Source of the DNA: Shewanella sp. OMA3-2
GTDB lineage: Bacteria > Pseudomonadota > Gammaproteobacteria > Enterobacterales > Shewanellaceae
Length of the DNA: 64,000 nt
Assembly (NCBI RefSeq): GCF_021513195.1
Contig: NZ_CP090974.1
Span: forward strand, 186,001 to 250,000
Direction: 5' to 3'
Below, piece after piece: positions 7,995 to 17,657 of this stretch. The position numbers were made by a program, and so were the translations under genes. Below the pieces are notes generated by a model. The model worked only from the letters and a program-made list of their open reading frames with translations. It was not told where the DNA came from and ran no database searches. Positions within the stretch are counted from its first letter, which is position 1; each line of letters starts with the position of its first letter.

Positions 7995-8960
7995 TTATGA
8001 CGGTTCGATTTTACGCAAATGTTGACGCACAGATAAGTAAGAGCCTAACCAGCCTAAAAATGAAGCCAGTAAAACCAGCTGACCTAATTCGGCAAAAGTC
8101 AGTGACTCTAAACTTAGTTGACTACCATATAGCCCCATTAAGTCTGCTAATGCGCCATCTAAATACCAAACTAATAAATTAATAATGATCCATGCCAATA
8201 GCCCACCAATGACCCCGTACCATATACCAGTGTACAAAAATGGTCGCTGAATAAAGGCTTCTGTGGCGCCGACTAATTTCATAATTTCAATTTCGGTACG
8301 ACGATTCATAATAGCCAGTCGAATGGTATTACCTATCACTAATACCACAGCCAGTACTAATAATGCCGCGATTGCCAGTACGGTTTTCTCAAGCAAACGT
8401 ACCATGGCTTGTAAACGCTCTAACCATTCAATATCTAAACGGCCAAAACTAACCTCAGGTTCACGTTCAAGCTTACGTAATAATTCTCGCGCACCTGTTG
8501 GGCTTGAATACTTTAACGATGGTGTGACTGTGACCACTGCTGGTAATGGGTTTTCATCGAGGTAAGACAAGGCCTCACCAAAACCAGATAAGCGCTGAAA
8601 CTCTTCTAAGGCTTGATCACGGCTAATATAGTCAACCGACTCGACTTCTCGAAACACTTTAATGCGTGAAATTAAACTTTGAATGGATTGCTCGCTACGC
8701 CCTTCGTTAATAAACAAGGATATCTCTGCAGCGCTATTCCAAGATTGGGTGATATTTTCGGCATTTTTAACTAATACTTGCAAGGCGGCAGGTAAGCTTA
8801 AACTGACCCCAAGTACTGCCATTGTCATCACTGAAGATAACGGATTACGCCACAACTCACCCATGCTCGACATGCCTTGTTGAACATGACGAATAAAAAA
8901 CATCACTATTCGGCCACTCATAGGTAGTTTGCTTTGAGTAATATTATTGTGTTTAGCCAT
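7995..8960 (-). CDS. ftsX: Cell-division ABC transporter membrane subunit FtsX
   Basis: 321 residues. A cytoplasmic N-terminus is followed by TM1 near SSVMTMAVLGVSLSLPAAL (42-60), a periplasmic domain (about 65-190), then three membrane segments: LAIAALLVLAVVLVIGNTI, a second near TGIWYGVIGGLLAWIIINLL, and a third near QLVLLASFLGWLGSYL. This is the four-segment FtsX layout. With FtsE it couples divisome state to periplasmic peptidoglycan hydrolase activation through EnvC-type partners. The start codon overlaps the ftsE stop in the sequence TAATG, indicating translational coupling. Confidence 0.95.
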   Translation of the reverse strand: MAKHNNITQSKLPMSGRIVMFFIRHVQQGMSSMGELWRNPLSSVMTMAVLGVSLSLPAALQVLVKNAENITQSWNSAAEISLFINEGRSEQSIQSLISRIKVFREVESVDYISRDQALEEFQRLSGFGEALSYLDENPLPAVVTVTPSLKYSSPTGARELLRKLEREPEVSFGRLDIEWLERLQAMVRLLEKTVLAIAALLVLAVVLVIGNTIRLAIMNRRTEIEIMKLVGATEAFIQRPFLYTGIWYGVIGGLLAWIIINLLVWYLDGALADLMGLYGSQLSLESLTFAELGQLVLLASFLGWLGSYLSVRQHLRKIEPS

Positions 8961-9646
8961 TAGCCTTCTCCCGCTAAACTGGAGTGCGACTCACCGCCAA
9001 TCATTTTGCCCTGTTTAAGGGTAAAGGTTCGATATTTCATCCGCGCAATTAACCCTAAATCATGGGTGGCAATTAACACGCTAGTGCCAGCATCATGGAA
9101 GGTTTCAAATAACCTTAAAATATCCATAGACAATTTAGGGTCTAAGTTACCTGTGGGTTCATCGGCTAATAAAATAGGTGGCTTATTCACAATTGCGCGG
9201 GCAATACCCACCCTTTGTTGTTCACCACCAGACAACATAATAGGGCTATGTCGCTCTTTGCCATATAGCCCTACCATATCTAACGCGCCTGCAACACGCT
9301 TTTTAATTTCGCCATGGGAAAAGCCTTCAATCACTAATGGCAATGCCACATTATCGAAGACACTTTTGTCCATTAATAGGTGATGGTTTTGAAAAATCAT
9401 CCCTATATTACGACGCAAATAAGGTACGTGTTTAGCACTGACATTGGCAATGTCATGCCCATTGATAGCCACTCGACCTGCTGATGCACGCTCAATAACA
9501 GTGATCAATTTAAGCAAGGTACTTTTACCTGCACCAGAGTGACCGGTTAAAAAAGCCATCTCACCTTGACGAAGATGAAAATTAACATCCAGTAAGGCTT
9601 TTTGCCCGCCTGGATAGACTTTACTGACCTGCTCAAATTGGATCAT
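8960..9646 (-). CDS. ftsE: Cell-division ATP-binding protein FtsE
   Basis: 228 residues. Walker A GHSGAGKST (36-44), signature LSGGEQQR, Walker B ILLADEPTGNLDP and the His switch in IATHD are all present. It is the ABC ATPase that partners FtsX at the septal ring. It starts 6 bases after the ftsY stop and overlaps ftsX, forming the conserved ftsY-ftsE-ftsX operon. Nothing unusual in length or motifs. Confidence 0.97.
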   Translation of the reverse strand: MIQFEQVSKVYPGGQKALLDVNFHLRQGEMAFLTGHSGAGKSTLLKLITVIERASAGRVAINGHDIANVSAKHVPYLRRNIGMIFQNHHLLMDKSVFDNVALPLVIEGFSHGEIKKRVAGALDMVGLYGKERHSPIMLSGGEQQRVGIARAIVNKPPILLADEPTGNLDPKLSMDILRLFETFHDAGTSVLIATHDLGLIARMKYRTFTLKQGKMIGGESHSSLAGEG

Positions 9647-9652
9647 GTTTTG

Positions 9653-11224
9653 TTATTCTGCCTTTTCTTGACTAAATAATGCTTCGATAAAATCATTGGC
9701 ATTAAAAGTACGTAAATCATCAATTTGTTCGCCAACACCAATGTGACGAATCGGAATATTAAACTTATCTGCTATGGCGAAGATAATGCCACCCTTTGCA
9801 GTACCGTCTAACTTGCTTAAGGTAATACCTGTCACGCCTACTGCTTCTTGAAATAACTGCGCCTGACTAATCGCATTTTGTCCCGTGCTAGCATCTAACG
9901 TTAACATGACTTCATGGGGAGCATTGATGTCGAGTTTTTTCATCACCCGAACCACTTTTTTCAACTCTTCCATTAAGTGGCTTTTATTCTGTAAACGGCC
10001 CGCAGTATCGGCAATTAGCACATCGACTTTACGCGCTTTAGCAGCTTGTAACGCATCAAAAATAACGGAAGCACTGTCGGCACCTGTGTGCTGTGCCACA
10101 ACCGGAATATTATTGCGCTGTCCCCAAACTTGTAGTTGCTCAACAGCAGCGGCTCGAAAGGTATCACCAGCGGCTAACATGACAGATTTACCTTGTTTTT
10201 GATACTGTTTTGCCAATTTGCCTATAGTCGTTGTTTTGCCTACACCATTAACGCCTACCATTAAGATAACAAATGGACCGTCGACATTATCAGGCACTAA
10301 AGGAACGGCTACAGGGGCTAACATTTTGTGCATTTCATCACGCATAAGATCATACAGCGCTTCTGCATTTTTAAGCTGTTTACGCGATGCTTGCTCAGTT
10401 AAGCTTTTGATTAACTTGGTAGTTGTTTCAACACCCACATCGGCGATTAACAGTTGTTCTTCAAGCTCTTCAAATAAATCATCATCGATTTTTTTGCCGC
10501 TAAACAGACCAATGAATCCAGAACCGATATTTTCACTGGTACGCATCAAACCACGTTTTAATCGAGCAAACATGCCTTCTTTTTTTGGCTTTTCTTGAGG
10601 CTCTGGTTCAACTTGGGTAACCACACCTTGCGCACTATCCTCTGCAGCCTGAGCTTCAGCGGCAGCTAATACTCTAGCTTCTTCTGCAGCCTGAGCTTCA
10701 GCGGCAGCTAATACTTTAGCTTCTTCTGCTGCCTGAGCTTCAGCGGCAACTAATACTCTAGCCTCTTCTACTGCCTGAGCTTCAGCGGCAGCTAATACTC
10801 TAGCCTCTTCTGCTGCCTGAGCTTCAGCGGCAGCTAATACTTTAGCCTCTTCTGCTGCTTGAGCTTCAGCGGCAGCTATTACTTTAGCCTCTTCTGCTGC
10901 TTGAGCGTCAGCGGCGGCTATTACTCTAGCCTCTTCTACTGCCTGAGCTTCTGCGGCAGCTATTACTTTAGCCTCTTCTGCTGCCTGAGCTTCAGCGGCT
11001 GCTAATACTCTAGCGTCTTCTATTGCCTGAGCGTCAGCGGCTGCTAATACTCTAGCGTCTTCTATTGCCTGAGCGTCAGCGGCAATTTTTGCATCACTCG
11101 CTTGACTAGCGTTATTTTGAGTAAGATCTTGAGCAACGTCTTGGACAACTTCTTTGGAAGTTTCAACCCCCTCTTGCTCGTTCTTGTCTTTACGAAACCA
11201 CGAGAAAAAACCTTTCTTTGCCAT
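9653..11224 (-). CDS. ftsY: Signal recognition particle receptor FtsY with repeat-expanded acidic domain
   Basis: 523 residues. The C-terminal NG domain is intact: N helices near KIDDDLFEELEEQLLIADVG, G1 GVNGVGKTTTIGKLAKQ, GDTFRAAAVEQL, DTAGR, LDASTGQNA and TKLDGTAKGG. It receives ribosome-SRP complexes at the membrane for co-translational insertion. The N-terminal acidic A-domain is unusual: about ten tandem 14-residue units of the type AEAQAAEEAKVLAA (residues 49 to about 199). The opening MAKKGFFSWFRK is a basic-hydrophobic membrane-targeting helix. First gene of the ftsYEX operon, divergent from rsmD. Confidence 0.96.
   Translation of the reverse strand: MAKKGFFSWFRKDKNEQEGVETSKEVVQDVAQDLTQNNASQASDAKIAADAQAIEDARVLAAADAQAIEDARVLAAAEAQAAEEAKVIAAAEAQAVEEARVIAAADAQAAEEAKVIAAAEAQAAEEAKVLAAAEAQAAEEARVLAAAEAQAVEEARVLVAAEAQAAEEAKVLAAAEAQAAEEARVLAAAEAQAAEDSAQGVVTQVEPEPQEKPKKEGMFARLKRGLMRTSENIGSGFIGLFSGKKIDDDLFEELEEQLLIADVGVETTTKLIKSLTEQASRKQLKNAEALYDLMRDEMHKMLAPVAVPLVPDNVDGPFVILMVGVNGVGKTTTIGKLAKQYQKQGKSVMLAAGDTFRAAAVEQLQVWGQRNNIPVVAQHTGADSASVIFDALQAAKARKVDVLIADTAGRLQNKSHLMEELKKVVRVMKKLDINAPHEVMLTLDASTGQNAISQAQLFQEAVGVTGITLSKLDGTAKGGIIFAIADKFNIPIRHIGVGEQIDDLRTFNANDFIEALFSQEKAE
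10628..11080 (-). repeat. Tandem 42-bp repeats inside ftsY
   Basis: About ten and a half copies of a 42-base unit encode the 14-residue Ala/Glu-rich motif in the FtsY A-domain. Unit variants alternate A/V/I after AEAQA and K/R before V, and copies differ by a few bases. The reading frame stays open throughout. Copy number could vary by slippage or recombination between strains. Confidence 0.9.
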
Positions 11225-11402
11225 GTTTACTACCAGTGCTCAATATAAAATAAGTTCAATTACAGCGAATTTTTTACGCCAATAGCGGTTATTGGAGAAT
11301 ACTCAGTATTTTGGTTGAGTTTAATATAAAATATCAGCTGTTTAAGGTGAGCATAGTCTACCACTTTCTTTTTCTTTGTTCAGACAAAATCACGAGGAAC
11401 AC

Positions 11403-11984
11403 ATGGCACGACAAAATAGCAGCAGTGGACAGGTCAGAATTATTTCTGGCCAATGGCGTTCTCGCAAGCTGCCGATCCATGATTTAGAAGGCTTACGCCC
11501 CACAACAGACCGCGTACGTGAAACCTTATTCAACTGGTTATCGGTAGATATTCGTGGCGCTAGAGTATTAGATTGTTTTGCCGGAAGCGGTGCATTAGGC
11601 CTAGAGTCGTTATCACGTTACGCCGAATTTGCGTTAATGTTTGAATTACAAAAAAGTGCTGCCAACCAACTGACTAAAAATCTGCACACACTTAACTGCA
11701 CCAATGCCAAAGTGATTAATGGTGATAGCTTGCAGTTATTGACTAAAGGAACAGATCAAGGCTTTGATGTGGTTTATATTGACCCTCCCTTCCGTAAAGG
11801 TTTGGCAAAACAGACTATTGAGTTATTAATGACCCATGGCTGGTTAAATAACGATGCACTCATTTACCTTGAAACAGAAACAGATCTTACTGAGCTAGTT
11901 ATTCCCGCAAGCTGGCTGCCCCTGAAACAAAAAACAGCCGGCCAAGTGAGCTACCGCTTATATACTTATCAACCAGAACCATAA
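11403..11984 (+). CDS. rsmD: 16S rRNA (guanine-966-N2)-methyltransferase
   Basis: About 193 residues from ATG 11403, chosen for GAGGAA just upstream; an in-frame TTG at 11376 is less likely. RsmD features: GQVRIISGQWRSRKLP near the start, GLRPTTDRVRETLFNWL, the SAM-binding LDCFAGSGALGLES, and the catalytic-type motif IV YIDPPF. It methylates G966 of 16S rRNA during 30S assembly. Divergent from ftsY, as in E. coli. A strong hairpin follows. Confidence 0.95.
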   Translation: MARQNSSSGQVRIISGQWRSRKLPIHDLEGLRPTTDRVRETLFNWLSVDIRGARVLDCFAGSGALGLESLSRYAEFALMFELQKSAANQLTKNLHTLNCTNAKVINGDSLQLLTKGTDQGFDVVYIDPPFRKGLAKQTIELLMTHGWLNNDALIYLETETDLTELVIPASWLPLKQKTAGQVSYRLYTYQPEP

Positions 11985-12025
11985 ACTAACTCAACATAGT
12001 TAACCGCACTTTAGCACTCATCCAT

Positions 12026-12058
12026 AAAAAACCTCGTTCACTTGAACGAGGTTTTTTA
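12026..12058. terminator. Bidirectional terminator between rsmD and cymA
   Basis: Stem AACCTCGTTCA / TGAACGAGGTT (about 12030-12052) is flanked by A-run and T-run on either side. The two genes converge here, so it can end both transcripts. Confidence 0.85.
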
Positions 12059-12077
12059 TTCAGTAGCCTAAATCAAG

Positions 12078-12641
12078 TTACTTTTTAGGGTACGGATGGG
12101 CGACACCTTTATGACAATCAACACAGGTTTTTCTGTCTTCGGGTGATTTTTTGAAATTATTGTCATGCATTTTTTTCGCCATTTTTTTCATGCCTTCTGG
12201 CTGGTTCTCATAAATGCGAGTATGGCAATGACGACAGTTGGCTGAGTCATTGGATTTAAAATACTTTAGCGCTAAATCTGCTTGTGCTTTACGGTTTTCA
12301 TCTAACCATGCCTGGGTATTGAAATCATCAATCACCATAAAACCATATAAATCTTTAGAAACGATGATTTTCTTGATCAAGTAATCAACTGGACCATGGG
12401 GTAAGTGACAATCCTGACATTGCACTGTTACCCCTGCATTTCCTCCGCCATGAGCTGACGCTAACACTTCATCTTTTAAAGAATGGTTACTGTGACAAGA
12501 CATACAGAAGGCATCTGTACTTGTTGCATGTAAGGTTTGTTGAGTTGCAAAGTAGCCAACTACCCCTAAAATCACACCGACAACAATCAGTACGATAATG
12601 GAATATTTTGCACTTGGTTTAAATAGGGTTCGCCAGTTCAT
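12078..12641 (-). CDS. cymA: CymA-type tetraheme quinol dehydrogenase (NapC/NirT family)
   Basis: 187 residues from ATG 12641 (GGAG 5 bases upstream; a GTG one codon earlier is possible), the length of Shewanella CymA. One N-terminal membrane anchor (about 13-33) precedes four CxxCH haem sites: CMSCH (46-50), CQDCH (75-79), CRHCH (136-140) and CVDCH (173-177). In Shewanella, CymA oxidises menaquinol and feeds periplasmic reductases for fumarate, nitrate, DMSO, Fe(III) and Mn(IV). The near-identity of the N-terminal part and haem spacing to what I know of CymA, rather than NapC or TorC, supports the symbol. A TATAAA about 30 bases upstream is a likely -10. Confidence 0.95.
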   Translation of the reverse strand: MNWRTLFKPSAKYSIIVLIVVGVILGVVGYFATQQTLHATSTDAFCMSCHSNHSLKDEVLASAHGGGNAGVTVQCQDCHLPHGPVDYLIKKIIVSKDLYGFMVIDDFNTQAWLDENRKAQADLALKYFKSNDSANCRHCHTRIYENQPEGMKKMAKKMHDNNFKKSPEDRKTCVDCHKGVAHPYPKK

Positions 12642-13007
12642 CACACATCTCCGTTTTACAGCATTTTATACATTATTAATTTTGAGTAAGTGTAGAGTGT
12701 TGTGGTACGAAAAAAGCAGATATGCCTCTAGATTTAGATAAATAGATACAACTCATTACGTAAACTTTGAAGTTGATCCATAATCGACTCACTATGACCC
12801 ATTCCAATCTTAAACTAAACTCAATACAACTGAGGTGACTTAACAACAAGACACAAAAAGTCAGCTGTATAATTGCAATACAGATCCCAAAACGAGCATA
12901 ATCACATAAATTAACCTTGGGACAATTAATGTCTACCGCTTTGACTTAGCGCTAAAATTAATTATTATTTCATATTGATAGGGATTATCTTATTTGACAG
13001 GATTGTC
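12642..13007. promoter_or_regulatory. cymA upstream region
   Basis: The 366-base gap between cymA and a small plus-strand membrane-protein gene. On the minus strand TATAAA near 12670 lies close enough to cymA to serve as a -10; no convincing -35 is seen, which may mean activator dependence (cymA is CRP-regulated in S. oneidensis). CTGTAT-N7-ATACAG at 12865-12883 is palindromic but not an SOS box by spacing. Nothing else was recognised. Confidence 0.35.
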
Positions 13008-13295
13008 GTGACCAGAAAGCGAAAAACAAAGCCGCCTCGACACAAGACTTGGCTAGTTTCAATATCGATATATTGCATATTCATCGCGATATGCTCAATC
13101 CCCAAAAACACCCTCAGGGTTATCAGCAATGTATTGAACAACTTATTTTACGTCGCAAAAATGGTGATTTTAGCCAATGGAATAAAGCGTGAAAAGCGAC
13201 AATTCGACAAGAATATGGTCGTCATGGTGGGGGGCTATTTGGCTGGGACTTTAATAATCATCGTGATTTTTGCGACCAAACAGAAAACCCTTTAA
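13008..13295 (+). CDS. Small putative membrane protein
   Basis: About 95 residues from a GTG at 13008 (AGGA upstream), beginning VTRKRKTKPP. Two hydrophobic stretches, roughly LVSISIYCIFIAICSI and MVVMVGGYLAGTLIIIVIF, suggest an N-in hairpin with a basic tail between them. It was not recognised; the middle recalls small Shewanella/Vibrio proteins of the DUF3624 type, but the cysteine pairs expected there are absent. It is convergent with the next small gene. It may be real but degenerate, and confidence is limited. Confidence 0.4.
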   Translation: MTRKRKTKPPRHKTWLVSISIYCIFIAICSIPKNTLRVISNVLNNLFYVAKMVILANGIKREKRQFDKNMVVMVGGYLAGTLIIIVIFATKQKTL

Positions 13296-13380
13296 GACTT
13301 ATCTATTTGATCGCATTTTTTTGCATAAACTTAGCTGCTCTAGCGATATTGTTCAGTAACAATCAATATCTCAATAATTG

Positions 13381-13644
13381 TTAGCCTTTAGCCAAAATGT
13401 GCTGTTTTTCACGGGCAAGCTTAAACATACTTAAACCAGCCCAAAGCATAATGACACCGCCTACAGCGAGCATAGCGTAGATGATCTTTTGATCAGCAAG
13501 CATAGGTAAAAAGTTTTCATCAAAACCAGCAAATACGCCATATAAGCCTAAGCCAAACAGCAGACTGCCCGGTAAGTCGATAATCCCTACCATCAGCATT
13601 TTATGCTCAATGGCTTTAACTTGTGTTGGTTGTATATCTGACAT
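13381..13644 (-). CDS. Small two-segment membrane protein, unknown
   Basis: About 87 residues from ATG 13644 (GAGG 5 bases upstream; a GTG immediately before is also possible). Two hydrophobic segments: MLMVGIIDLPGSLLFGLGLYGVF (about 17-40) and IIYAMLAVGGVIMLWAGLSMF. The short charged N- and C-termini would both be cytoplasmic. I do not recognise the family. It sits downstream of the aromatic amino-acid permease on the same strand with an 80-base gap, so co-transcription is possible. Confidence 0.65.
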   Translation of the reverse strand: MSDIQPTQVKAIEHKMLMVGIIDLPGSLLFGLGLYGVFAGFDENFLPMLADQKIIYAMLAVGGVIMLWAGLSMFKLAREKQHILAKG

Positions 13645-13727
13645 CACGACCTCATCCTTGAATTAAAAAAGCTAACCTAACAACAGAAACCGTTTGTTAT
13701 CAATATTTTACATCCACTCAAACTAGC

Positions 13728-14984
13728 TTACTGATAAACGGGTAAAATATCCGCCATGGCCAGTAAGTGACACGTTGCCGTTAGTGCACCAAATAACACC
13801 ACAATAATGATCAACATATTGCCCCCAGGAACTTTAAAGCTTTGGCTATTAGGGTATAGCTGGCGGGTTTTATAAGCCAATAGGGCTGGCACAATAACCG
13901 CCCAAATCGTTGCAGCTAAAGCCGCAAAACCAATGGCCATCAAAAAACCATTAGGAAAAAGTAACCCTAATACGGTTGGCGGAATAAACGTAATTGCGGC
14001 GGTCTTTAATCGACCAGTTCGTGAATCATCAAAACCAAATAAATCAGCTAGATAATCGAATAAGCCTAAAGTCACACCTAAGAAAGATGAGGCAACCGCC
14101 AGGTTGGCAAATAAAGTCAGTACGCGTGATAAATTTTCACTGGCGATGGATTCAGATAACGCCGCCACTAGGACTCCCATATTACCGCCCTGGGCAATAA
14201 TATCTGCGAACATAGCGCGTGAAATATTACCCATAGTAACCACTAACCAACAGGCGTATATCACCAAGGCAATGCTTGTGCCTAACACAATCGCTTTGAC
14301 AATGGTTTTTGCATCTTTGCCATAATATTTAACCAAGCTTGGTACATTGCCATGATAACCAAAGCTGGCTAGGCCAAATGGCAATGCGGCTAACATATAA
14401 GGTAAATATCGCGCTTCACCATCAGGTTCGAACAATCGGCTAGGCTGTATTTCAATTAATAAATTACCCGTGGCTAAAAAGAAAGTAATCACCATACCAC
14501 CAAGCATAACAGTGGTAATTCTATCAACCGCTTTGGTACTAATTAACACAATCAGCGCTAATACAAGTGCAAATACTAATCCGGCTAGACTTTGCGGCAA
14601 GGTAATACCAATGGCTTGCAAGCTATGATTAACAATCGAACCACCACCACTAATATAGGCATAGGTTAAAATATACAGCACAAAAGCAATTGATAAGCCA
14701 TTGACTATTCGACCAAATTGGCCAAGCGTATCGCGCGTTAACGTATCAAAGCTGGCGCCAGGCTCGAAATGCAAATTGGCTTCAAGAAGCAGTAAACCAG
14801 ACATCAGCATACAAAACCAAATGCCGATCAACATCAGTAAAGAATAACTAAACCACATGCCTGCCCCAACAACAGGTAACGAGAACATTCCCGCACCAAC
14901 AGTTGTGCCAGCAATAATCATAGCCCCACCAATAAGGGACTTACTTTTGGGGCTATTTTTAGCCGCATTCATGTGGTTTGCCAT
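13728..14984 (-). CDS. Aromatic amino acid permease (HAAAP family, TyrP/Mtr-like)
   Basis: 418 residues, about 11 membrane segments. The opening SLIGGAMIIAGTTVGAGMFSLPV (14-36) is the HAAAP signature for tyrosine/tryptophan proton symporters, and ALPFGLASFGYHGNVPSLVKYYG is the conserved middle loop. E. coli TyrP and Mtr are 403-414 residues, so the length fits. Tyrosine is a slightly better guess than tryptophan, but the sequence does not decide. Its start overlaps the plsB stop by one base, indicating coupling. Confidence 0.88.
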   Translation of the reverse strand: MANHMNAAKNSPKSKSLIGGAMIIAGTTVGAGMFSLPVVGAGMWFSYSLLMLIGIWFCMLMSGLLLLEANLHFEPGASFDTLTRDTLGQFGRIVNGLSIAFVLYILTYAYISGGGSIVNHSLQAIGITLPQSLAGLVFALVLALIVLISTKAVDRITTVMLGGMVITFFLATGNLLIEIQPSRLFEPDGEARYLPYMLAALPFGLASFGYHGNVPSLVKYYGKDAKTIVKAIVLGTSIALVIYACWLVVTMGNISRAMFADIIAQGGNMGVLVAALSESIASENLSRVLTLFANLAVASSFLGVTLGLFDYLADLFGFDDSRTGRLKTAAITFIPPTVLGLLFPNGFLMAIGFAALAATIWAVIVPALLAYKTRQLYPNSQSFKVPGGNMLIIIVVLFGALTATCHLLAMADILPVYQ

Positions 14985-17407
14985 TAATTTAAATGCTCCG
15001 CGTTGACGCTATCTTGAATGGTTTGTCGTACTGAAGGACGTAATAATCCATTCGCATGGTCGCGTATGCGGAACACATCATCTAATGGCTCGCGGCTGCA
15101 TAAATACCCTAGCTCTTTTAACTTCACGCTGAGGGTGTTGTACAATTTTTTATCATAAAACTCTGGTGCGGTAATGCCGTGTAACGCCCCTAACCTTTGA
15201 GCCAATAAATGACTGTCTCGCTCAAGCTCTGCACGCTCTAGTTCAGGTTTAATACCCAGTAAATTAAAGATAATGGCGTAACGCTGTAATGTTTCACTAA
15301 CCGTTTCAGCCAATAGCTCTAACTGGGTAATATTAGCCTCGACAACAACACAACGTTTATCACCACTGATTAGATTCTCCTCAACCATTTGATCAAGTAC
15401 TAAATCAACATACGCTGGAAGATCAACAATACCCATGAATAATTCCGCTTTCATCAGCGGATAAAAGTCCTCGACCACTGCCAGAATTTGTTCACGGTTA
15501 CACTCTTCATAACGCACTAAGCAGCTGGCAATTAATGAAGGTACAATCATGATATGAATAATATTATTACGGTAATAACTCAAAGTAATTGTATGGTTAG
15601 GATCTATGGCGACAATATCCCCAAGAAGATCTTTCTCTAAGGTAAATTTATTGAGTGATAAACAGTGCTTAACAATAGATTGACCATCACCTTCAGCAAC
15701 AGATGTATAGTCTGAATAAGGTGCTTGCTTTAATAGCTTTAAATAGAAATTTAACTGACGCTCAAGCTGATGACGCTCCAACGCATTCTGCTCTGAGGCC
15801 AATAATACTAAACTGGTTAATGTCACTGAACTGGCTGCCGCGGCACCATTAATGTTGGTCATCACTTGATTGGCAAGTAAATTAACCGCTGGCGTGACCC
15901 ATGATGGCTTTTGGTCAGGATCTTTGGCAATTTCTTCACGCCAGTCAGGAGATTGTTGTTTCAAAAAGTTCTGTAAATTAATTGGTTCACCAAAGTTTAC
16001 GTAACCTTGACCAAAATTACCCAGTTTACGGATAGCGCCAAATACCTGCCAAAGCGATTCCTTCTCTTTTTTCTTACCACTCAATTCTTTATGGTAAGTA
16101 GCGACTTCCATTACATGGTCGTAACCCAGATAAACTGGCACCAAAGTCACTGGCCGCTCAATACCACGCAGCACACTGTTAATCGTCATGGCTAACATAC
16201 CGGTTTTAGGCGCAAGTAATCTGCCAGTGCGTGAACGACCCCCTTCGGTAAAGTACTCGACGGCATAACCCTTGGCGAACAATTGATCTAAATACTCACG
16301 AAAAATAGCGGTATACAATTTATTGCCATTAAAACTACGACGAATGAAGAAAGCGCCGCCACGGCGGAACATAGGGCCAGCAGGCCAGAAGTTTAAGTTG
16401 ATACCAGCTGCAATGTGCGGTGGCACCATACCTTGGTAATACAAAATATAAGACAGTAATAAATAGTCCATGTGGCTGCGATGACAAGGCACATAGACAA
16501 TTTCATGGCCATCATGATGCAGTTGACGAACTTGCTCAGCACCTTTGATGTTAATACCACTGTATAGCTTATTCCATAGCCAGGTTAAAAAGCGCTCAGC
16601 AATGCGCACTAAACTATCTGAGTAGTCGGCCGCGATTTCGTCCAGATATTCAATCGCAGTTTCACGCGCTTTTTGTTTAGAAATCTTCTTGTTTGCCGCT
16701 TCTTCTTCAATCGCCTTATTAATTGACTCAGACTTTAATAACGAAGCAAACAGCGCTTGACGGTTAGGCAGTTGCGGGCCAGTCATGACTTTACGTTGAC
16801 GACGAAAATGTACCCGTGCGACACGAATTAATTTATGGGCAATGGCTTCATCAGTCCCATGCTCATCGGCTAAATAACGTAATGACATTGCATTAGAAAA
16901 CTGCACAAAATTATGCCGACCTAGAAACAGGATCATTAACCATTTACGTAACCAGGTTGGACTTTCACGTTCAAGCACAGCGGCTTTCATCGTGTCATCT
17001 TCTTTGCCTGGAGTACGGCCCCAGTATAGACTCACTGGCACTAGTTGAATGTCTAACCCAGGCTGCTGACGATGGAGAGCTAATAAACTGGTAAAACAGT
17101 TTAAAAACTTTTCGCCACCTTCACGCTTACCAATAATGGGTTTTCGCCCTTCTAAACAAACCACTCGTGGCACTTTCATACCATCAAGTTGTAATGGTGC
17201 ATATGGACTTGGTAAGCCTAAGCCTTGGGTCATTTCGCTTAATGCGGCAGTGTCGCTAATTGACTCTGTCTTCATGACATAAACAATGGGCTTATCTGGA
17301 TCGAAGTTTAGATCTGCAAATGGGTCATGTGGCACAACTATCGTTTGCACCATCAGCTTTTGGACCCTGCGCAACACTCTAAGCATGATTGAATCTGGTT
17401 TTGACAT
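14984..17407 (-). CDS. plsB: Glycerol-3-phosphate 1-O-acyltransferase
   Basis: 807 residues, the size of E. coli PlsB. The acyltransferase blocks are clear: block I HRSHMD with the catalytic HX4D (His309-Asp314), block [22 protein letters not shown], block [15 protein letters not shown] and block IV near [15 protein letters not shown]. It transfers acyl groups from acyl-ACP or acyl-CoA to sn-1 of glycerol-3-phosphate at the inner membrane, the first step of phospholipid synthesis. It is divergent from lexA, as in many gammaproteobacteria, with a 250-base shared promoter region. Confidence 0.97.
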   Translation of the reverse strand: MSKPDSIMLRVLRRVQKLMVQTIVVPHDPFADLNFDPDKPIVYVMKTESISDTAALSEMTQGLGLPSPYAPLQLDGMKVPRVVCLEGRKPIIGKREGGEKFLNCFTSLLALHRQQPGLDIQLVPVSLYWGRTPGKEDDTMKAAVLERESPTWLRKWLMILFLGRHNFVQFSNAMSLRYLADEHGTDEAIAHKLIRVARVHFRRQRKVMTGPQLPNRQALFASLLKSESINKAIEEEAANKKISKQKARETAIEYLDEIAADYSDSLVRIAERFLTWLWNKLYSGINIKGAEQVRQLHHDGHEIVYVPCHRSHMDYLLLSYILYYQGMVPPHIAAGINLNFWPAGPMFRRGGAFFIRRSFNGNKLYTAIFREYLDQLFAKGYAVEYFTEGGRSRTGRLLAPKTGMLAMTINSVLRGIERPVTLVPVYLGYDHVMEVATYHKELSGKKKEKESLWQVFGAIRKLGNFGQGYVNFGEPINLQNFLKQQSPDWREEIAKDPDQKPSWVTPAVNLLANQVMTNINGAAAASSVTLTSLVLLASEQNALERHQLERQLNFYLKLLKQAPYSDYTSVAEGDGQSIVKHCLSLNKFTLEKDLLGDIVAIDPNHTITLSYYRNNIIHIMIVPSLIASCLVRYEECNREQILAVVEDFYPLMKAELFMGIVDLPAYVDLVLDQMVEENLISGDKRCVVVEANITQLELLAETVSETLQRYAIIFNLLGIKPELERAELERDSHLLAQRLGALHGITAPEFYDKKLYNTLSVKLKELGYLCSREPLDDVFRIRDHANGLLRPSVRQTIQDSVNAEHLN

Positions 17408-17614
17408 AATAATATTCGCAATAAAGCCCTTTTAATATGGGCGCATAGGATACCAGAAACTGGTTACCTTTCACTATATGCTGTACACATCCAGCAGCGC
17501 TTTTAAATTCAATAACAAATAAAGTAAAACATACAATTGATAAATATAGTAAAAAAATCATTTCCAATAATAAAATTAAAAAATAATTGGTGAATACTTG
17601 CGCAAACACAAACA

Positions 17615-17649
17615 CTGTATATAATGACAGTTACTGTATAGAAAGACAG
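17615..17649 (+). promoter_or_regulatory. Two LexA (SOS) boxes upstream of lexA
   Basis: CTGTATATAATGACAG (17615-17630) and CTGTATAGAAAGACAG (17634-17649) both fit CTGT-N8-ACAG, spaced 19 bases start to start. They lie 9 to 43 bases before the lexA ATG and overlap the expected promoter, giving LexA autorepression and SOS control of lexA-sulA. Confidence 0.92.
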
Positions 17650-17657
17650 GAAATAAC

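Noticed and set aside
12865..12883. CTGTAT-N7-ATACAG as a LexA (SOS) box
   Set aside because: The spacing between CTGT and ACAG is 11 bases, not 8, and no damage-response gene is adjacent.
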